Assembly: GCA_012512355.1 (NCBI GenBank)
Contig: JAAZEI010000176.1
Span: forward strand, 1 to 16,202
Direction of reading: 5' to 3'
Length of the DNA: 16,202 nt
Source: Clostridiales bacterium
GTDB taxonomy: Bacteria > Bacillota > Clostridia > Christensenellales > Aristaeellaceae
Position numbers and translations under genes: made by a program. The notes under the pieces were generated by a model. The model was not told the origin of the DNA and made no database searches. It was given only the letters and a program-made list of their open reading frames with translations. Shown here one piece after another: positions 1 through 7,746 of this stretch (position 1 is the first letter of the stretch; each line of letters starts with the position of its first letter).

Positions 1-139
1 GTAACTGATCGCGAGGAAGGATGAACCTTTTTTCTATCCCTCGGGGCAATTCATTCTACAACTTACCGTATTTCACAGGTATTCGAGCTATAAATAATGC
101 TATAATGAACAAAAAGCGTAAAAGGCAGGAATTACACGA
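1..139. other. Intergenic leader before the SDR gene
   Basis: There is no complete gene here. On the plus strand one frame is open from the window edge and stops at TGA 22-24, so these bases could be the last seven codons of an upstream gene, but this is too short to identify. A short AAGG/CCTT stem (17-20 with 26-29) runs into six T (28-33) and could be a weak terminator for such a gene. The rest holds the putative promoter of the SDR gene and its ribosome binding site, AGGA at 127-130. Confidence 0.35.
98..106 (+). promoter_or_regulatory. Extended -10 promoter for the SDR gene
   Basis: The sequence TGCTATAAT is a perfect TATAAT with the TG extension one base upstream. No good -35 lies 16-18 bp upstream, which fits an extended -10 promoter. 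The predicted transcript start near 113 leaves a leader of about 27 bases before the ATG at 140. Confidence 0.5.
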
Positions 140-982
140 ATGAAAATAATCGTCACAGGGGCCAGTGGGTTTTTGGGTTCGCGTCTTATCAAGAAACTGG
201 AACACCACCAGGCAGTCGGTGCTGTACGCCATGACTTTGACATCAGCCGGGAAGATGACGTCATGACCTACTTCCAGGAGCAGCAGCCTGAGGCTGTTAT
301 TCACTGTGCGGCGCTGTCGGATGTAGGAGCTTGCAGGGATAATCCCCAACTGTCCTACCAGGTCAATGTAATGGGTACAAAAAATATCGCCTTGGCTTGC
401 AGCAAACTGAAAATCAAGCTTGTTTTTTGCAGCTCGGATCAAGTATATGTGGGACTGCCCGGGGAGGCAGCCCACGTGGAAACAGAAGAAGTGCACCCGC
501 CTCATCCCTATGGTCAGCACAAGGTACTAGCAGAAAACCACTGCATCAATCTCAGTCCCAACAGCGTCTGTCTTCGCCTGGCTTGGATGTACGATGCCTC
601 AGTACTTCCTGGTGAGGGCAGGGGCGGGCTCGTGACCAGCGTGCTGCAAGCCGTCCGCAATGGTGAGCCGCTTTCCTACCCGGATAATGACTATCGCTCC
701 ATCACAAATGTCTGGGAAGTTATCGGGCAGATGGACAAAGCCTTGTCCCTGCCCGGCGGCATCTACAACTTTGGAAGTGAAAACACTGCCTCCACCTGGG
801 AAGTCGCAGCCCATATCCTGAAAACGAAAGAGCTTGCCCATGTACCTCTTTTAAAAAAAGAAAACACCTCCTCCAATACCCGGCGAAACATTCGCATGGA
901 TACGAAAAAGGCGCAAGTTCATGGGATAGAGTTTAACCTCTCACTTGAGGGCATCAGTTTGGCCTTAGCCCATCATCTCTGA
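140..982 (+). CDS. RmlD-like SDR family nucleotide-sugar reductase
   Basis: This is a cytoplasmic NAD(P)-dependent oxidoreductase of the extended SDR superfamily, closest by eye to dTDP-4-dehydrorhamnose reductase (RmlD). The 280-residue length fits that family. The Rossmann glycine motif TGASGFLG is at residues 6-13 (G7, G10, G13). A VIHCAALSDV strand follows near 53-62, a catalytic Ser region CSSDQVYVG at 97-105, and the active-site YxxxK as Y124-GQH-K128. The start is supported by AGGA nine bases upstream. No other rml genes are nearby, so the precise substrate is unknown; a role in surface-sugar synthesis is only an inference from the family. Its stop codon lies inside the 3' end of the convergent HIT gene (18 bp overlap). 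Confidence 0.85.
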   Translation: MKIIVTGASGFLGSRLIKKLEHHQAVGAVRHDFDISREDDVMTYFQEQQPEAVIHCAALSDVGACRDNPQLSYQVNVMGTKNIALACSKLKIKLVFCSSDQVYVGLPGEAAHVETEEVHPPHPYGQHKVLAENHCINLSPNSVCLRLAWMYDASVLPGEGRGGLVTSVLQAVRNGEPLSYPDNDYRSITNVWEVIGQMDKALSLPGGIYNFGSENTASTWEVAAHILKTKELAHVPLLKKENTSSNTRRNIRMDTKKAQVHGIEFNLSLEGISLALAHHL

Positions 983-1309
983 TAATTTTCTGCCGCCCAG
1001 GAGATGAAAATGAAGATGGGCGACGCTTTGACAGGCGTCTGCTCCGCAATTGCTGACCAGGCGGTAACCGCTTTTCGCGATTCCCTCCTGTTCAGCTATC
1101 TTTTGCGCTGCGCGCAGACAGCAGGAAAGCTGAAGGTCATCTAAATCACTGAGCGTATCCAATCCGCTCACATGCTGTTTAGGCAAAATAAGCACATGAA
1201 CCGGAGACTGCGGATTGATATCACGAAGAGCATAGCAATGACGATCTTCGTAAACCTTCTGTGAGGGGATCTCTCCATTGATGATCTTGCAAAACAAGCA
1301 ATTTTCCAT
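965..1309 (-). CDS. HIT family (histidine triad) nucleotide hydrolase
   Basis: This is a small cytoplasmic HINT-type protein predicted to hydrolyse nucleoside phosphoramidates or adenylylated compounds. The histidine triad H98-L-H100-F-H102 is intact near the C-terminus. The N-terminal CLFC (C4, C7) is the zinc-binding pair seen in many HINT proteins. The length of 114 residues is typical. I chose the second ATG (1309): GGAG lies nine bases upstream of it but only three bases from the first ATG at 1315, and family members commonly begin MENCxFC. The SD overlaps the mtaB stop region, so it is probably co-translated with mtaB. HIT following mtaB matches the common Firmicutes order. The stop overlaps the convergent SDR gene by 18 bp. 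Confidence 0.92.
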   Translation of the reverse strand: MENCLFCKIINGEIPSQKVYEDRHCYALRDINPQSPVHVLILPKQHVSGLDTLSDLDDLQLSCCLRAAQKIAEQEGIAKSGYRLVSNCGADACQSVAHLHFHLLGGRKLSEMMG

Positions 1310-1324
1310 TTTCATAAACTCCTT

Positions 1325-2611
1325 TTATTTTGACAGCACAGTGCCAACAAAGCGATCTTCTTTGATTTCATCAAGGCGAACCTTCGAAATCTCACCTGAT
1401 TGCGCGCCTTTTGCATAAACTTCCATATAATGAGGCGTGTAGCCGGAAGCTCCCGCCTCATCTTCCTCTTCAAACAAAACTTCAGCCGTTTTGCCCAAAA
1501 ATTTGAGACGAAACTCCCCGGACAGCTCCTTGCCAAGAGCAATCAATTCCTTGGCTCTTTCATCCTTAATCACCTTTGGCAGCTGCCCTGTCATGTCTGC
1601 GGCAGGCGTTCCTGCTCTTTGACTGTAGGGAAAAACATGGATTTTAGCAAAGCCGACTTCGCGGCAAAATGCCAGGCTGTCCAAAAACTCATCATCAGTC
1701 TCGCCGGGAAAACCAACTATGACATCTGTGGTGAGAGAACAATCAGGAAAGGCTGATTGCAAACGTCTTGCCGCCGCCAGATATTGCTGCGCCGTATACC
1801 TTCGACGCATGCTCTGGAGTATTCTGTCATTTCCTGACTGCAATGACAAGTGAAATTGCGGACAGAGTGATTTTACATCCGAAAGACCCTGGATAAACTC
1901 ATCTGTGGCCACCACGGGCTCAAGCGAACCCAGTCGGATGCGGGAGATTCCATCGACCTCATCGACTGCCCTGATGGCATCCAGCAGACTCTGTCCATGC
2001 AGGTCACGACCAAAACTGGACAGATGAATACCAGTCAGCACCACCTCGTGATAACCAGCCGCAGCCAGACGAATCGCCTCATTTTTAATGTCCGAAACTT
2101 CCCGAGATCGGATGCTTCCTCTGACATATGGGATGATGCAGTAGGCGCAATAGCGATCGCAGCCTTCCTGTATCTTCATCACAGCACGCGTATGCCCATC
2201 AAAGTCATCAATCTCAAGCTTCTCAAAGGGAATTTTAAGCACACTGTCTACGGCCGCTATCTGCGTATCCTGCTCCACCGCTTCACGCAGCAAGCTCACG
2301 ATGTCACCTCGACGCTGATTTCCTATGACCAGCCGAAGGCCGCGCCCGAGCAGCGCTTCGGCATCTTTTTGCGCGAGGCAGCCCGCGAGCACAACATCCG
2401 CCTGAGGATTTTGTTTCATGGCGCGGCGCACAGCCTGCAGGCTCTTTTTTTCACCGGTATTAGTCACAACACAGCTGTTGATGACATAGACATCTGCTAA
2501 CTCATGGAAGTTTTTTGTCTCGTAGCCTGCTTTTAAAAACTGCTCAAGCATGGCCTGGCTGTCATATTGATTCACTTTGCAGCCCAAGGTGAAGAAGGCA
2601 ACAGTATTCAA
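1325..2611 (-). CDS. mtaB: tRNA t6A37 methylthiotransferase MtaB (radical SAM)
   Basis: The enzyme adds a methylthio group to N6-threonylcarbamoyladenosine at tRNA position 37, giving ms2t6A. The 428 residues show the N-terminal UPF0004 domain with its three cluster cysteines (C11 in TLGCKVNQ, C47, C78 in AGCLAQ). A radical SAM CxxxCxxC follows at C151, C155 and C158, in the sequence CDRYCAYCIIPYVRG, which is characteristic of MtaB rather than MiaB or RimO. The C-terminal 60 or so residues fit a TRAM RNA-binding domain. The start codon is TTG (2609-2611): the protein begins at the family-typical position, AGAGGA lies 11 bases upstream, and there is no ATG in frame. It sits 94 bp after prmA and directly before the HIT gene. 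Confidence 0.95.
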   Translation of the reverse strand: MNTVAFFTLGCKVNQYDSQAMLEQFLKAGYETKNFHELADVYVINSCVVTNTGEKKSLQAVRRAMKQNPQADVVLAGCLAQKDAEALLGRGLRLVIGNQRRGDIVSLLREAVEQDTQIAAVDSVLKIPFEKLEIDDFDGHTRAVMKIQEGCDRYCAYCIIPYVRGSIRSREVSDIKNEAIRLAAAGYHEVVLTGIHLSSFGRDLHGQSLLDAIRAVDEVDGISRIRLGSLEPVVATDEFIQGLSDVKSLCPQFHLSLQSGNDRILQSMRRRYTAQQYLAAARRLQSAFPDCSLTTDVIVGFPGETDDEFLDSLAFCREVGFAKIHVFPYSQRAGTPAADMTGQLPKVIKDERAKELIALGKELSGEFRLKFLGKTAEVLFEEEDEAGASGYTPHYMEVYAKGAQSGEISKVRLDEIKEDRFVGTVLSK

Positions 2612-2705
2612 ATGATTATCTTTCCTCTTCTGGTTAATTTTTTGTGAGTTCGAAGTCTGTCAATGGTCAGAGATTATCCTGTTATTTCTTCAAAAAAGTT
2701 GCTTG

Positions 2706-3641
2706 TCATCTCCCTGAGCAAAATTTAACAGCAAATGCGATCCACTCTCCACGACAAAGTGTTTCGAGGATATCATATCCACACTTTTCCAGAGCGTGCC
2801 GCACATCTTCCTGCCTGTCTTTGATAATGCCAGAACAAATAAATATCGCATCGTCTTTTAACTGACTTTTGAGCGGTTCTGATAGCATCATGATGACATC
2901 TGCCAGGATATTGGCAATGGCAAAGTCATATGTCTCACTCAGCCCCTGCAGCAAATCTCCCAACTCTACCTTTACTTGGGCGTCCAGACCATTGATCAAA
3001 ACATTCTCCTGCGCTGTGCGAACAGCCAGCGGATCAATATCGATGGCCAGCACATCCTTCGCGCCCAGTTTGGCCGCTGCAATAGCCAATATGCCGCTGC
3101 CGGTCCCGATGTCAAGCACCTTGCCGCCCTGAAAGTATTTTTGTATCAGCTCAGCGCACAGCGCTGTCGTCTCGTGCGTGCCCGTGCCAAAAGCCAGGCC
3201 CGGGTCAAGGCTGATAACGATGTCATCTTTCTGAGCTTGATAGCTTTCCCAGCTGGGGCAGACCACCAACCGGGTTGTTATGCGAAAAGGTTTATAAAAT
3301 CGCTTCCAGTACTCTGCCCAGTCTTTTTCAAGCACCTCGCTGGTGAATATCTCCATTTTTCCCAGATCAAAACCCGCCAAAACAGGAAGTTGAAGAAGAT
3401 TTTCCCTCAGCCTGGCAATTTTTGCTTCATCCTGAAACCATGCTTTGACAATGACATCAACAGGCATATCATCAATCAATTTTTGGTCGATTAATTCCCA
3501 GTAGCCCGATGGTTTTCCGGGGTCGGGAACATCGGCGCGGTCAATAATCTGCGTCCCTTTTGCCCCTGCTCGCATCATGGCCTCAGAAACAATATCAGCC
3601 CCCTGGCTGTTGGTTTTCACGCTCAACTCTATCCAGTCCAT
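2706..3641 (-). CDS. prmA: Ribosomal protein L11 methyltransferase PrmA
   Basis: This SAM-dependent methyltransferase modifies lysines and the N-terminus of ribosomal protein L11. The length of 311 residues is normal. An N-terminal substrate-recognition domain (about 1-100) precedes the class I fold with the SAM motif VLDIGTGSGILAIAAAK, the acidic ribose-binding stretch AIDIDPLAV, and the PrmA-type ANILADVI motif in place of NPPY. GGAGG lies four bases before the ATG. It is the first gene of the prmA-mtaB-HIT unit. In many Firmicutes it follows dnaJ and precedes rsmE; neither is beside it here. Confidence 0.95.
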   Translation of the reverse strand: MDWIELSVKTNSQGADIVSEAMMRAGAKGTQIIDRADVPDPGKPSGYWELIDQKLIDDMPVDVIVKAWFQDEAKIARLRENLLQLPVLAGFDLGKMEIFTSEVLEKDWAEYWKRFYKPFRITTRLVVCPSWESYQAQKDDIVISLDPGLAFGTGTHETTALCAELIQKYFQGGKVLDIGTGSGILAIAAAKLGAKDVLAIDIDPLAVRTAQENVLINGLDAQVKVELGDLLQGLSETYDFAIANILADVIMMLSEPLKSQLKDDAIFICSGIIKDRQEDVRHALEKCGYDILETLCRGEWIAFAVKFCSGR

Positions 3642-3673
3642 CTATCCTCCATCAAGCAATAAAAAAAGTCAAA

Positions 3674-3679
3674 ATTATA
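3674..3679 (-). promoter_or_regulatory. Possible -10 for the prmA operon
   Basis: A perfect TATAAT (minus strand) lies 32 bases before the prmA start, in the 92-bp gap that separates prmA from the secreted-protein gene. The -35 region at 17-18 bp is poor, so only the -10 is supported. Confidence 0.35.
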
Positions 3680-3733
3680 ACCTTTATCAGATATACGGCA
3701 TATCCAATTATTTTGATGCCTGAGGCCGCTGTT

Positions 3734-4585
3734 TTATCGTTTGATGATATCATCCCGCAGCCTGTACAATGTAGCGCCTCGGCCCTTCATACAAAAAGCA
3801 TCCACAAACCACTCTATGGGTTTATCTGCGTCAAACTGGACAGCACCATAGCGCTGACCGCCTCTGCTCTCACCCTTCATGTTGGAATCAGTCCAGGTGA
3901 CGAGGCCATTCTCCTCATCATAATCCTCTGTAAACACGAGGCTGTGCGCCCCGATGCCATAATAGTAATTGGCAGACATCTGAAAAAAGTCTCCCCGTTT
4001 GACTTCGCGCATAAAACCAAGAGCGCGCTCCCTGTTGCTCTCAGGGGATTCATCAGCGTTATAATAAAATGAATGCGCGGCGTAAAAGGGATTTCCATTC
4101 TGCGCCGGGATATCTTCCCAGGCGATGCCATAGCTATAAGGCTTGGACTCTTTTGCCGGCAAATTATTGGGTATCAAAAGCGGCACCTCAGGATATTCTG
4201 CCATTGCAAAATCATCCCTGTTTTCACGAAAAAGGTGAACAGTGAAGTTTTTACAAATATAAATATGGCCTGAATTGTGTGCAGGCTGCAGTCGTCCTCT
4301 TGTCTGTTCAAAGAGGGTCTGCGCCAGATCAATCATGCGATCTATCAACTCATCCCGCGCGCCTGTTTGGATTTGCGTGATTTCAGCTGCCGTCTCAACC
4401 TTATCCTCAACCGGGCCTGCTGATGCTTGTACTTGTGTCTCAGGCGCTGCTGCAGGCATCGCCGTCTGCTGAGGCTGAACGACAGTGTTATCTCCAGGGG
4501 CAAATAGTGAGACCTCTTCATCTGTTGCAAAAGCTGCGGCCAACAGTAAAAATAAGGCTAAACATATTAATAAAGCACGCTTCAT
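3734..4585 (-). CDS. Secreted protein, probable papain-fold (CHAP/NlpC-like) cysteine hydrolase
   Basis: I do not recognise a named family, but the layout is informative. Residues 1-20 form a signal peptide (MKR, Leu/Ala core, cleavage after AFA) without a lipobox, so the protein is probably exported. Residues 21-75 are a Gln/Ala/Pro-rich linker. The folded part (about 78-283) shows, in order, C111 in IYICKNFTVHLF (compare the catalytic CxNF of CHAP domains), a KRGDFFQM strand at 196-203 like the GDxVQ strand before the catalytic His, H214 in GAHSLVF, and W231-T-D233-S-N235 after an ENGLVTW strand. This Cys-His-Asn/Asp order is that of CHAP and NlpC/P60 peptidoglycan hydrolases. The function is inferred from these motifs only. 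AAGGAG lies six bases upstream of the ATG. The gene has its own promoter. Confidence 0.8.
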   Translation of the reverse strand: MKRALLICLALFLLLAAAFATDEEVSLFAPGDNTVVQPQQTAMPAAAPETQVQASAGPVEDKVETAAEITQIQTGARDELIDRMIDLAQTLFEQTRGRLQPAHNSGHIYICKNFTVHLFRENRDDFAMAEYPEVPLLIPNNLPAKESKPYSYGIAWEDIPAQNGNPFYAAHSFYYNADESPESNRERALGFMREVKRGDFFQMSANYYYGIGAHSLVFTEDYDEENGLVTWTDSNMKGESRGGQRYGAVQFDADKPIEWFVDAFCMKGRGATLYRLRDDIIKR

Positions 4586-4639
4586 GCTGAACTCCTTTTG
4601 GTCGGCAACATAAGTATCATTGAAATACTTACCATATTT

Positions 4640-4668
4640 ATTGTACAGGGTTGAATCAAAAAGGACAA
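4640..4668 (-). promoter_or_regulatory. Sigma-A type promoter of the secreted-protein gene
   Basis: On the minus strand TTGTCC (4663-4668) and TACAAT (4640-4645) are separated by 17 bp. The predicted leader is about 45-50 bases. The remaining bases between this gene and the threonine aldolase stop (4669-4798) show no gene and no clear terminator. Confidence 0.5.
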
Positions 4669-4798
4669 TGCCTCCATCTCATACGAGCAGAGGAATGTCC
4701 GTTTTGAAAATAAAAATCTACTTGGCCCACATAGCCAGAAACATGCTCGTGATGATATCTGATACAAAAACATCATTCAAATATCCGGCCCGCATAAT

Positions 4799-5839
4799 CT
4801 ATGCAATTGCCCGAGCTACAGCTTCAAGCAGAGCCCGGACATCTTCCTCGCGCGTCGCCCAGCTTGTACAAAAACGGATGATGCTTGAATTCTCATCCGC
4901 TTTTTGAATTATCTGAAAGCCGAAGCTATCGCGAAGTTTGTTGATGACTTTATTGGGCAAGATAGGAAACTGCTGGTTGCTGGGAGAGTCTGCAAAGAAG
5001 CTGACACCAAGCTTTTCAAGCCCTTCTCGCAGTTGCATGGCCAAACTAACGGCGTGTTTTGATAAGTCAAAATAAAGGTCATCCTGCATCAGGGCCTCAA
5101 ACTGCAAGCCCATCAGCCATCCTTTGGCGAGCATGCCGCCTCTTTGTTTGATGCTGTAGCGAAAGTCTGTCTGCAGATCAGGATTTAAAATCACCACCGC
5201 TTCACCAAATAATGCCCCTTGCTTGGTCATGCCCATGGTAAATACATCGCAGTACTGCGCGATGTCCTGTAGATCCAGATCGCACCCTCGCGAGGCCAGC
5301 GCATAACCAAGGCGTGCGCCATCCAGAAAAAGCGGCAATTGAAGCTCACGGCAAACATTGCTGATGTTTTTTAATTCATCCAAACTGTAGATGCTGCCAA
5401 GCTCGGTGGTGTTGGAGATATATACCATGCCGGGCTGCACCATATGTTCGTGGGTTTCATCCTCCCAGTGCTGCCTTGAGAGCATCTGAATATCCGACGC
5501 TGTGATTTTGCCGCTTTTATTAGGCAAGCTGAGCACTTTGTGACCCGTCGCTTCAATCGCTCCGGTCTCATGTGCATTGATATGCCCGGTATCAGCCGCG
5601 ATGACTCCCTGGTAAGGGCGCAGAATCGAAGCGATCACAGTGAGGTTGGCCAAGGTGCCGCCTGGGATAAAATGCAATTTTGCCTGAGGCTGTCCGCACA
5701 TTTTTTGCAATATCTCTTCAGATTGTCTGCAATAAGTATCTTCGCCATATCCCCTGTGCTGCTGCCTGTTGATGTCACAAAGCACTTGGAGGATGCTTTC
5801 ATGCGCGCCTTCTGAATAATCGTTTCTAAATTCAATCAT
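4799..5839 (-). CDS. Low-specificity threonine aldolase family PLP enzyme
   Basis: This is a PLP-dependent fold-type I enzyme of the beta-eliminating lyase group, predicted to cleave threonine or allo-threonine to glycine and acetaldehyde. From the chosen start it has 346 residues, normal for the family. Visible are the N-terminal FRNDYSEGAH, the glycine-rich PGGTLAN near 59-65, HETGAIEATGHK (90-101), the cofactor-contacting FLDGARLG (D173) and the Schiff-base lysine K206 in TMGMTKQGALFGE. I prefer the ATG at 5839 over the upstream ATG at 5881: family members begin with M-x-F-x-NDYSEGAH, and AGG lies 8-9 bases upstream. This start overlaps the stop of the AAA ATPase gene by 8 bp, indicating translational coupling. 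Confidence 0.9.
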   Translation of the reverse strand: MIEFRNDYSEGAHESILQVLCDINRQQHRGYGEDTYCRQSEEILQKMCGQPQAKLHFIPGGTLANLTVIASILRPYQGVIAADTGHINAHETGAIEATGHKVLSLPNKSGKITASDIQMLSRQHWEDETHEHMVQPGMVYISNTTELGSIYSLDELKNISNVCRELQLPLFLDGARLGYALASRGCDLDLQDIAQYCDVFTMGMTKQGALFGEAVVILNPDLQTDFRYSIKQRGGMLAKGWLMGLQFEALMQDDLYFDLSKHAVSLAMQLREGLEKLGVSFFADSPSNQQFPILPNKVINKLRDSFGFQIIQKADENSSIIRFCTSWATREEDVRALLEAVARAIA

Positions 5840-6956
5840 CTGCTTGACCTGTTTCTTCAACGCTTCCGGATTCGTTTGCATCTTCCAAATCTTCCGCTTT
5901 GATTTCCATCAATTGTTCACGATTTATTTGCTGCAGACGCGCCAGACGATTGGCTTGCCTTGAAACAGACTTTTCAAACAGGTTGCGGACACCGCGCGCA
6001 TTGCCAAATCCGATTTTGTTTTGAGATTCATGTTTGATGATTTCTCGTAAGCGTTCTTTTGCACCTTCTGCCAGCACATAAGCGGATTTTTCGCAGCGCA
6101 GATAGAAGATGTCCATCAGCTCATCCACAGTGTAGTCAGGGAAATGGATAAAGCGATTAAAGCGGCTTTCAAGCCCGGGGTTTGAGTGAACAAATTCATC
6201 CATCAGCTCAATATAACCCGCAACAATGACAATGAGGTCATCACGATGATCCTCCATGGCTTTCAACAGAGTCTCGACCGCCTCTTGGCCATAATCCTGC
6301 GGTCCGCGCGTGGTCAAAGCATAGGCTTCGTCAATAAACAATACGCCGCCCAGCGCTTTTTGTATAATTTCCTGTGTCTTCAGGGCTGTCTGTCCAACAT
6401 ATCCTGCCACCATGCCGCTTCTGTCAACCTCCACCAAATGACCTTTTGACAGGATATCCAGGCTGTGGTAAATGCGGCTCATAATGCGGGCTACAGTGGT
6501 TTTACCCGTACCTGGGTTTCCGGAAAACACCATGTGAAGACTCAAATCCTTAACCTTGAGCTCATGCTCTTTGCGAAGCTGATTCACCCGGACCAGGTTG
6601 ATGAGACTCTCCACTTCATCTTTCACGCCTGTTAAGCCAATCAGGCTGTCAAGTTCAGCCCGCAGGGCTGCGATATCCTCCTTGGGCAGAGCAGCCTCAT
6701 GCTTTTCTGCTTTACCGGAATCTTTGCTCTGGGGCTTAGACTTGTCAGAGATCTCGTCCTGCGATTTTCCAGTAAAATCAATCTTGGGAACTTCAGGAAA
6801 ACCGGGCGGCGGTCCAGACTCAGTTTGCGGGAATCCTCCGTTGCCAAACAGGTCATCCCCCACTGTCTCCAGTTTGCTCTTTGTCAATTGGCTGATAATC
6901 TGGTTTTGCAGCCTGAGGATTTCCTCTTTGCGGCTGTTGAAATCATTGTTGTTCAT
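5832..6956 (-). CDS. SpoVK/CbxX-type AAA ATPase
   Basis: This is a cytoplasmic AAA+ ATPase of the CbxX/CfqX (SpoVK) family, ring-forming remodelling enzymes. An N-terminal polar, low-complexity region (1-95) precedes the AAA module. Walker A is GNPGTGKT (146-153), Walker B GVLFIDEA (204-211), the arginine-finger region GLESRFNRF (261-269) and the sensor-2 helix GNARGVRNLFE (318-328). It has 374 residues from the ATG at 6956, chosen because AGAGGT lies seven bases upstream; the longer frame back to 7013 has no such site and crosses the promoter. SpoVK homologues are often sporulation-linked, but nothing here shows that. The client protein is unknown. It overlaps and is co-transcribed with the threonine aldolase. 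Confidence 0.88.
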   Translation of the reverse strand: MNNNDFNSRKEEILRLQNQIISQLTKSKLETVGDDLFGNGGFPQTESGPPPGFPEVPKIDFTGKSQDEISDKSKPQSKDSGKAEKHEAALPKEDIAALRAELDSLIGLTGVKDEVESLINLVRVNQLRKEHELKVKDLSLHMVFSGNPGTGKTTVARIMSRIYHSLDILSKGHLVEVDRSGMVAGYVGQTALKTQEIIQKALGGVLFIDEAYALTTRGPQDYGQEAVETLLKAMEDHRDDLIVIVAGYIELMDEFVHSNPGLESRFNRFIHFPDYTVDELMDIFYLRCEKSAYVLAEGAKERLREIIKHESQNKIGFGNARGVRNLFEKSVSRQANRLARLQQINREQLMEIKAEDLEDANESGSVEETGQADD

Positions 6957-6990
6957 ACGTTTTACCTCTATCAATGTGCTTAATGCCCTT

Positions 6991-7019
6991 ATTATACAGG
7001 GCAACGGCATCATTGTCGA
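6991..7019 (-). promoter_or_regulatory. Sigma-A type promoter of the AAA ATPase-aldolase operon
   Basis: On the minus strand TCGACA (7014-7019, five of six) and a perfect TATAAT (6991-6996) are spaced by 17 bp. The predicted start near 6984 leaves about 28 bases before the ATG at 6956. A weaker alternative pair (TTGGCT and TAAAAT) lies further upstream, toward the HD-gene terminator. Confidence 0.6.
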
Positions 7020-7082
7020 AGTTTTCCAGCACCCTCTTAACCGATTTTAGCCTTATAAAAATAAAACAGCCAATACCCTTGA

Positions 7083-7127
7083 CCAAAAAAAGACTCCGGC
7101 AATCCAAGATGATTACCTGAGTCTTTT
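7083..7127 (-). terminator. Intrinsic terminator of the MFS-HAD-HD operon
   Basis: On the minus strand AAAGACTC (7119-7126) pairs perfectly with GAGTCTTT (7089-7096). The stem continues inward with GG/CC and AATC/GATT around a six-base loop. The right arm runs directly into seven T (7085-7091). It lies about 75 bases past the HD-gene stop. Confidence 0.88.
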
Positions 7128-7200
7128 CTTTGAGATGACTGATACCAATGCTTCATCACTTTCAGCGAGATGTGACAAAGACAACTAACACCCTTCTGAT

Positions 7201-7704
7201 CTATGCAAACTTTTGCTTATCCAGCCCAAACATAGTCCTGCACAATTGCTTCCCTTTGTTTGTGCGAAAAATTGTTTCAAGCGTATGCCGTATTGTCTTT
7301 TCATTGTTATCATGCTCAAAAAAATTCACCAGGAAATCTGCTTCAACCAGTATCTGATAATCAGCTCCCTGAATATCATCATAGGTATGATGGTGCGCAA
7401 TGATATAACAGATACGCTCCACCATATCCTCAGGCCAGCCGATAAGAAGCTTGCGAGCTTCATCGGGCCCCAGCTCCTCCTGCAAACGCGCGGTGGAGTG
7501 TCCATAAAGCGCTGCCGCAGGTTTGACCCCCACATCGTGAACAATCCCCACCGCTTCGAGGATTTCCAATGTGCGCTCGTCAAGCTTTTCATTTTCCCCG
7601 ATCATCAGTGCAAAATCACGCACCTTGAGCAAGTGCTGGATTCGTTTTGGCATCCCTTCAAAATAATCAATCGTACGATAAAGTAATTCGTCCGTCCGTT
7701 TCAT
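7201..7704 (-). CDS. HD-domain metal-dependent phosphohydrolase
   Basis: This 167-residue cytoplasmic protein is a single HD domain. The metal ligands can be placed: H24 in RIQHLLKV, the H56-D57 doublet in IVHDVG, further histidines at H69 (YGHS) and 104-106 (AHHH), and D123 in VEADFLVN. This is the layout of small standalone HD hydrolases that act on nucleotides or other phosphoesters. The substrate cannot be told from sequence. A perfect AAGGAGGT lies eight bases before the ATG, the strongest ribosome binding site in the window. The gene is 42 bp behind the HAD phosphatase and last before the terminator, so both hydrolases are probably made together. Confidence 0.85.
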   Translation of the reverse strand: MKRTDELLYRTIDYFEGMPKRIQHLLKVRDFALMIGENEKLDERTLEILEAVGIVHDVGVKPAAALYGHSTARLQEELGPDEARKLLIGWPEDMVERICYIIAHHHTYDDIQGADYQILVEADFLVNFFEHDNNEKTIRHTLETIFRTNKGKQLCRTMFGLDKQKFA

Positions 7705-7746
7705 CCCGTTTTACCTCCTTCACTATGATTCAAAATACAGGCATTA

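Noticed and set aside
1997..2500. 167-codon plus-strand frame inside mtaB
   Set aside because: It is a shadow frame opposite a gene with clear radical SAM motifs. It lacks a ribosome binding site and recognisable protein features.
2976..3494. 172-codon plus-strand frame inside prmA
   Set aside because: It is antisense to a well-supported methyltransferase, with no start signal and no family likeness.
3690..3706. GATAT/ATATC hairpin between the secreted-protein gene and prmA
   Set aside because: The stem is only five AT-rich pairs and no T-run follows, so it is not supported as a terminator.
5840..5881. Upstream ATG at 5881 for the threonine aldolase
   Set aside because: The extra 14 residues do not resemble the family N-terminus, while the ATG at 5839 gives the typical beginning.
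6957..7013. Longer N-terminus for the AAA ATPase starting at 7013
   Set aside because: The added residues cross the -10 of the best promoter and lack a ribosome binding site; the ATG at 6956 has AGAGGT at good spacing.
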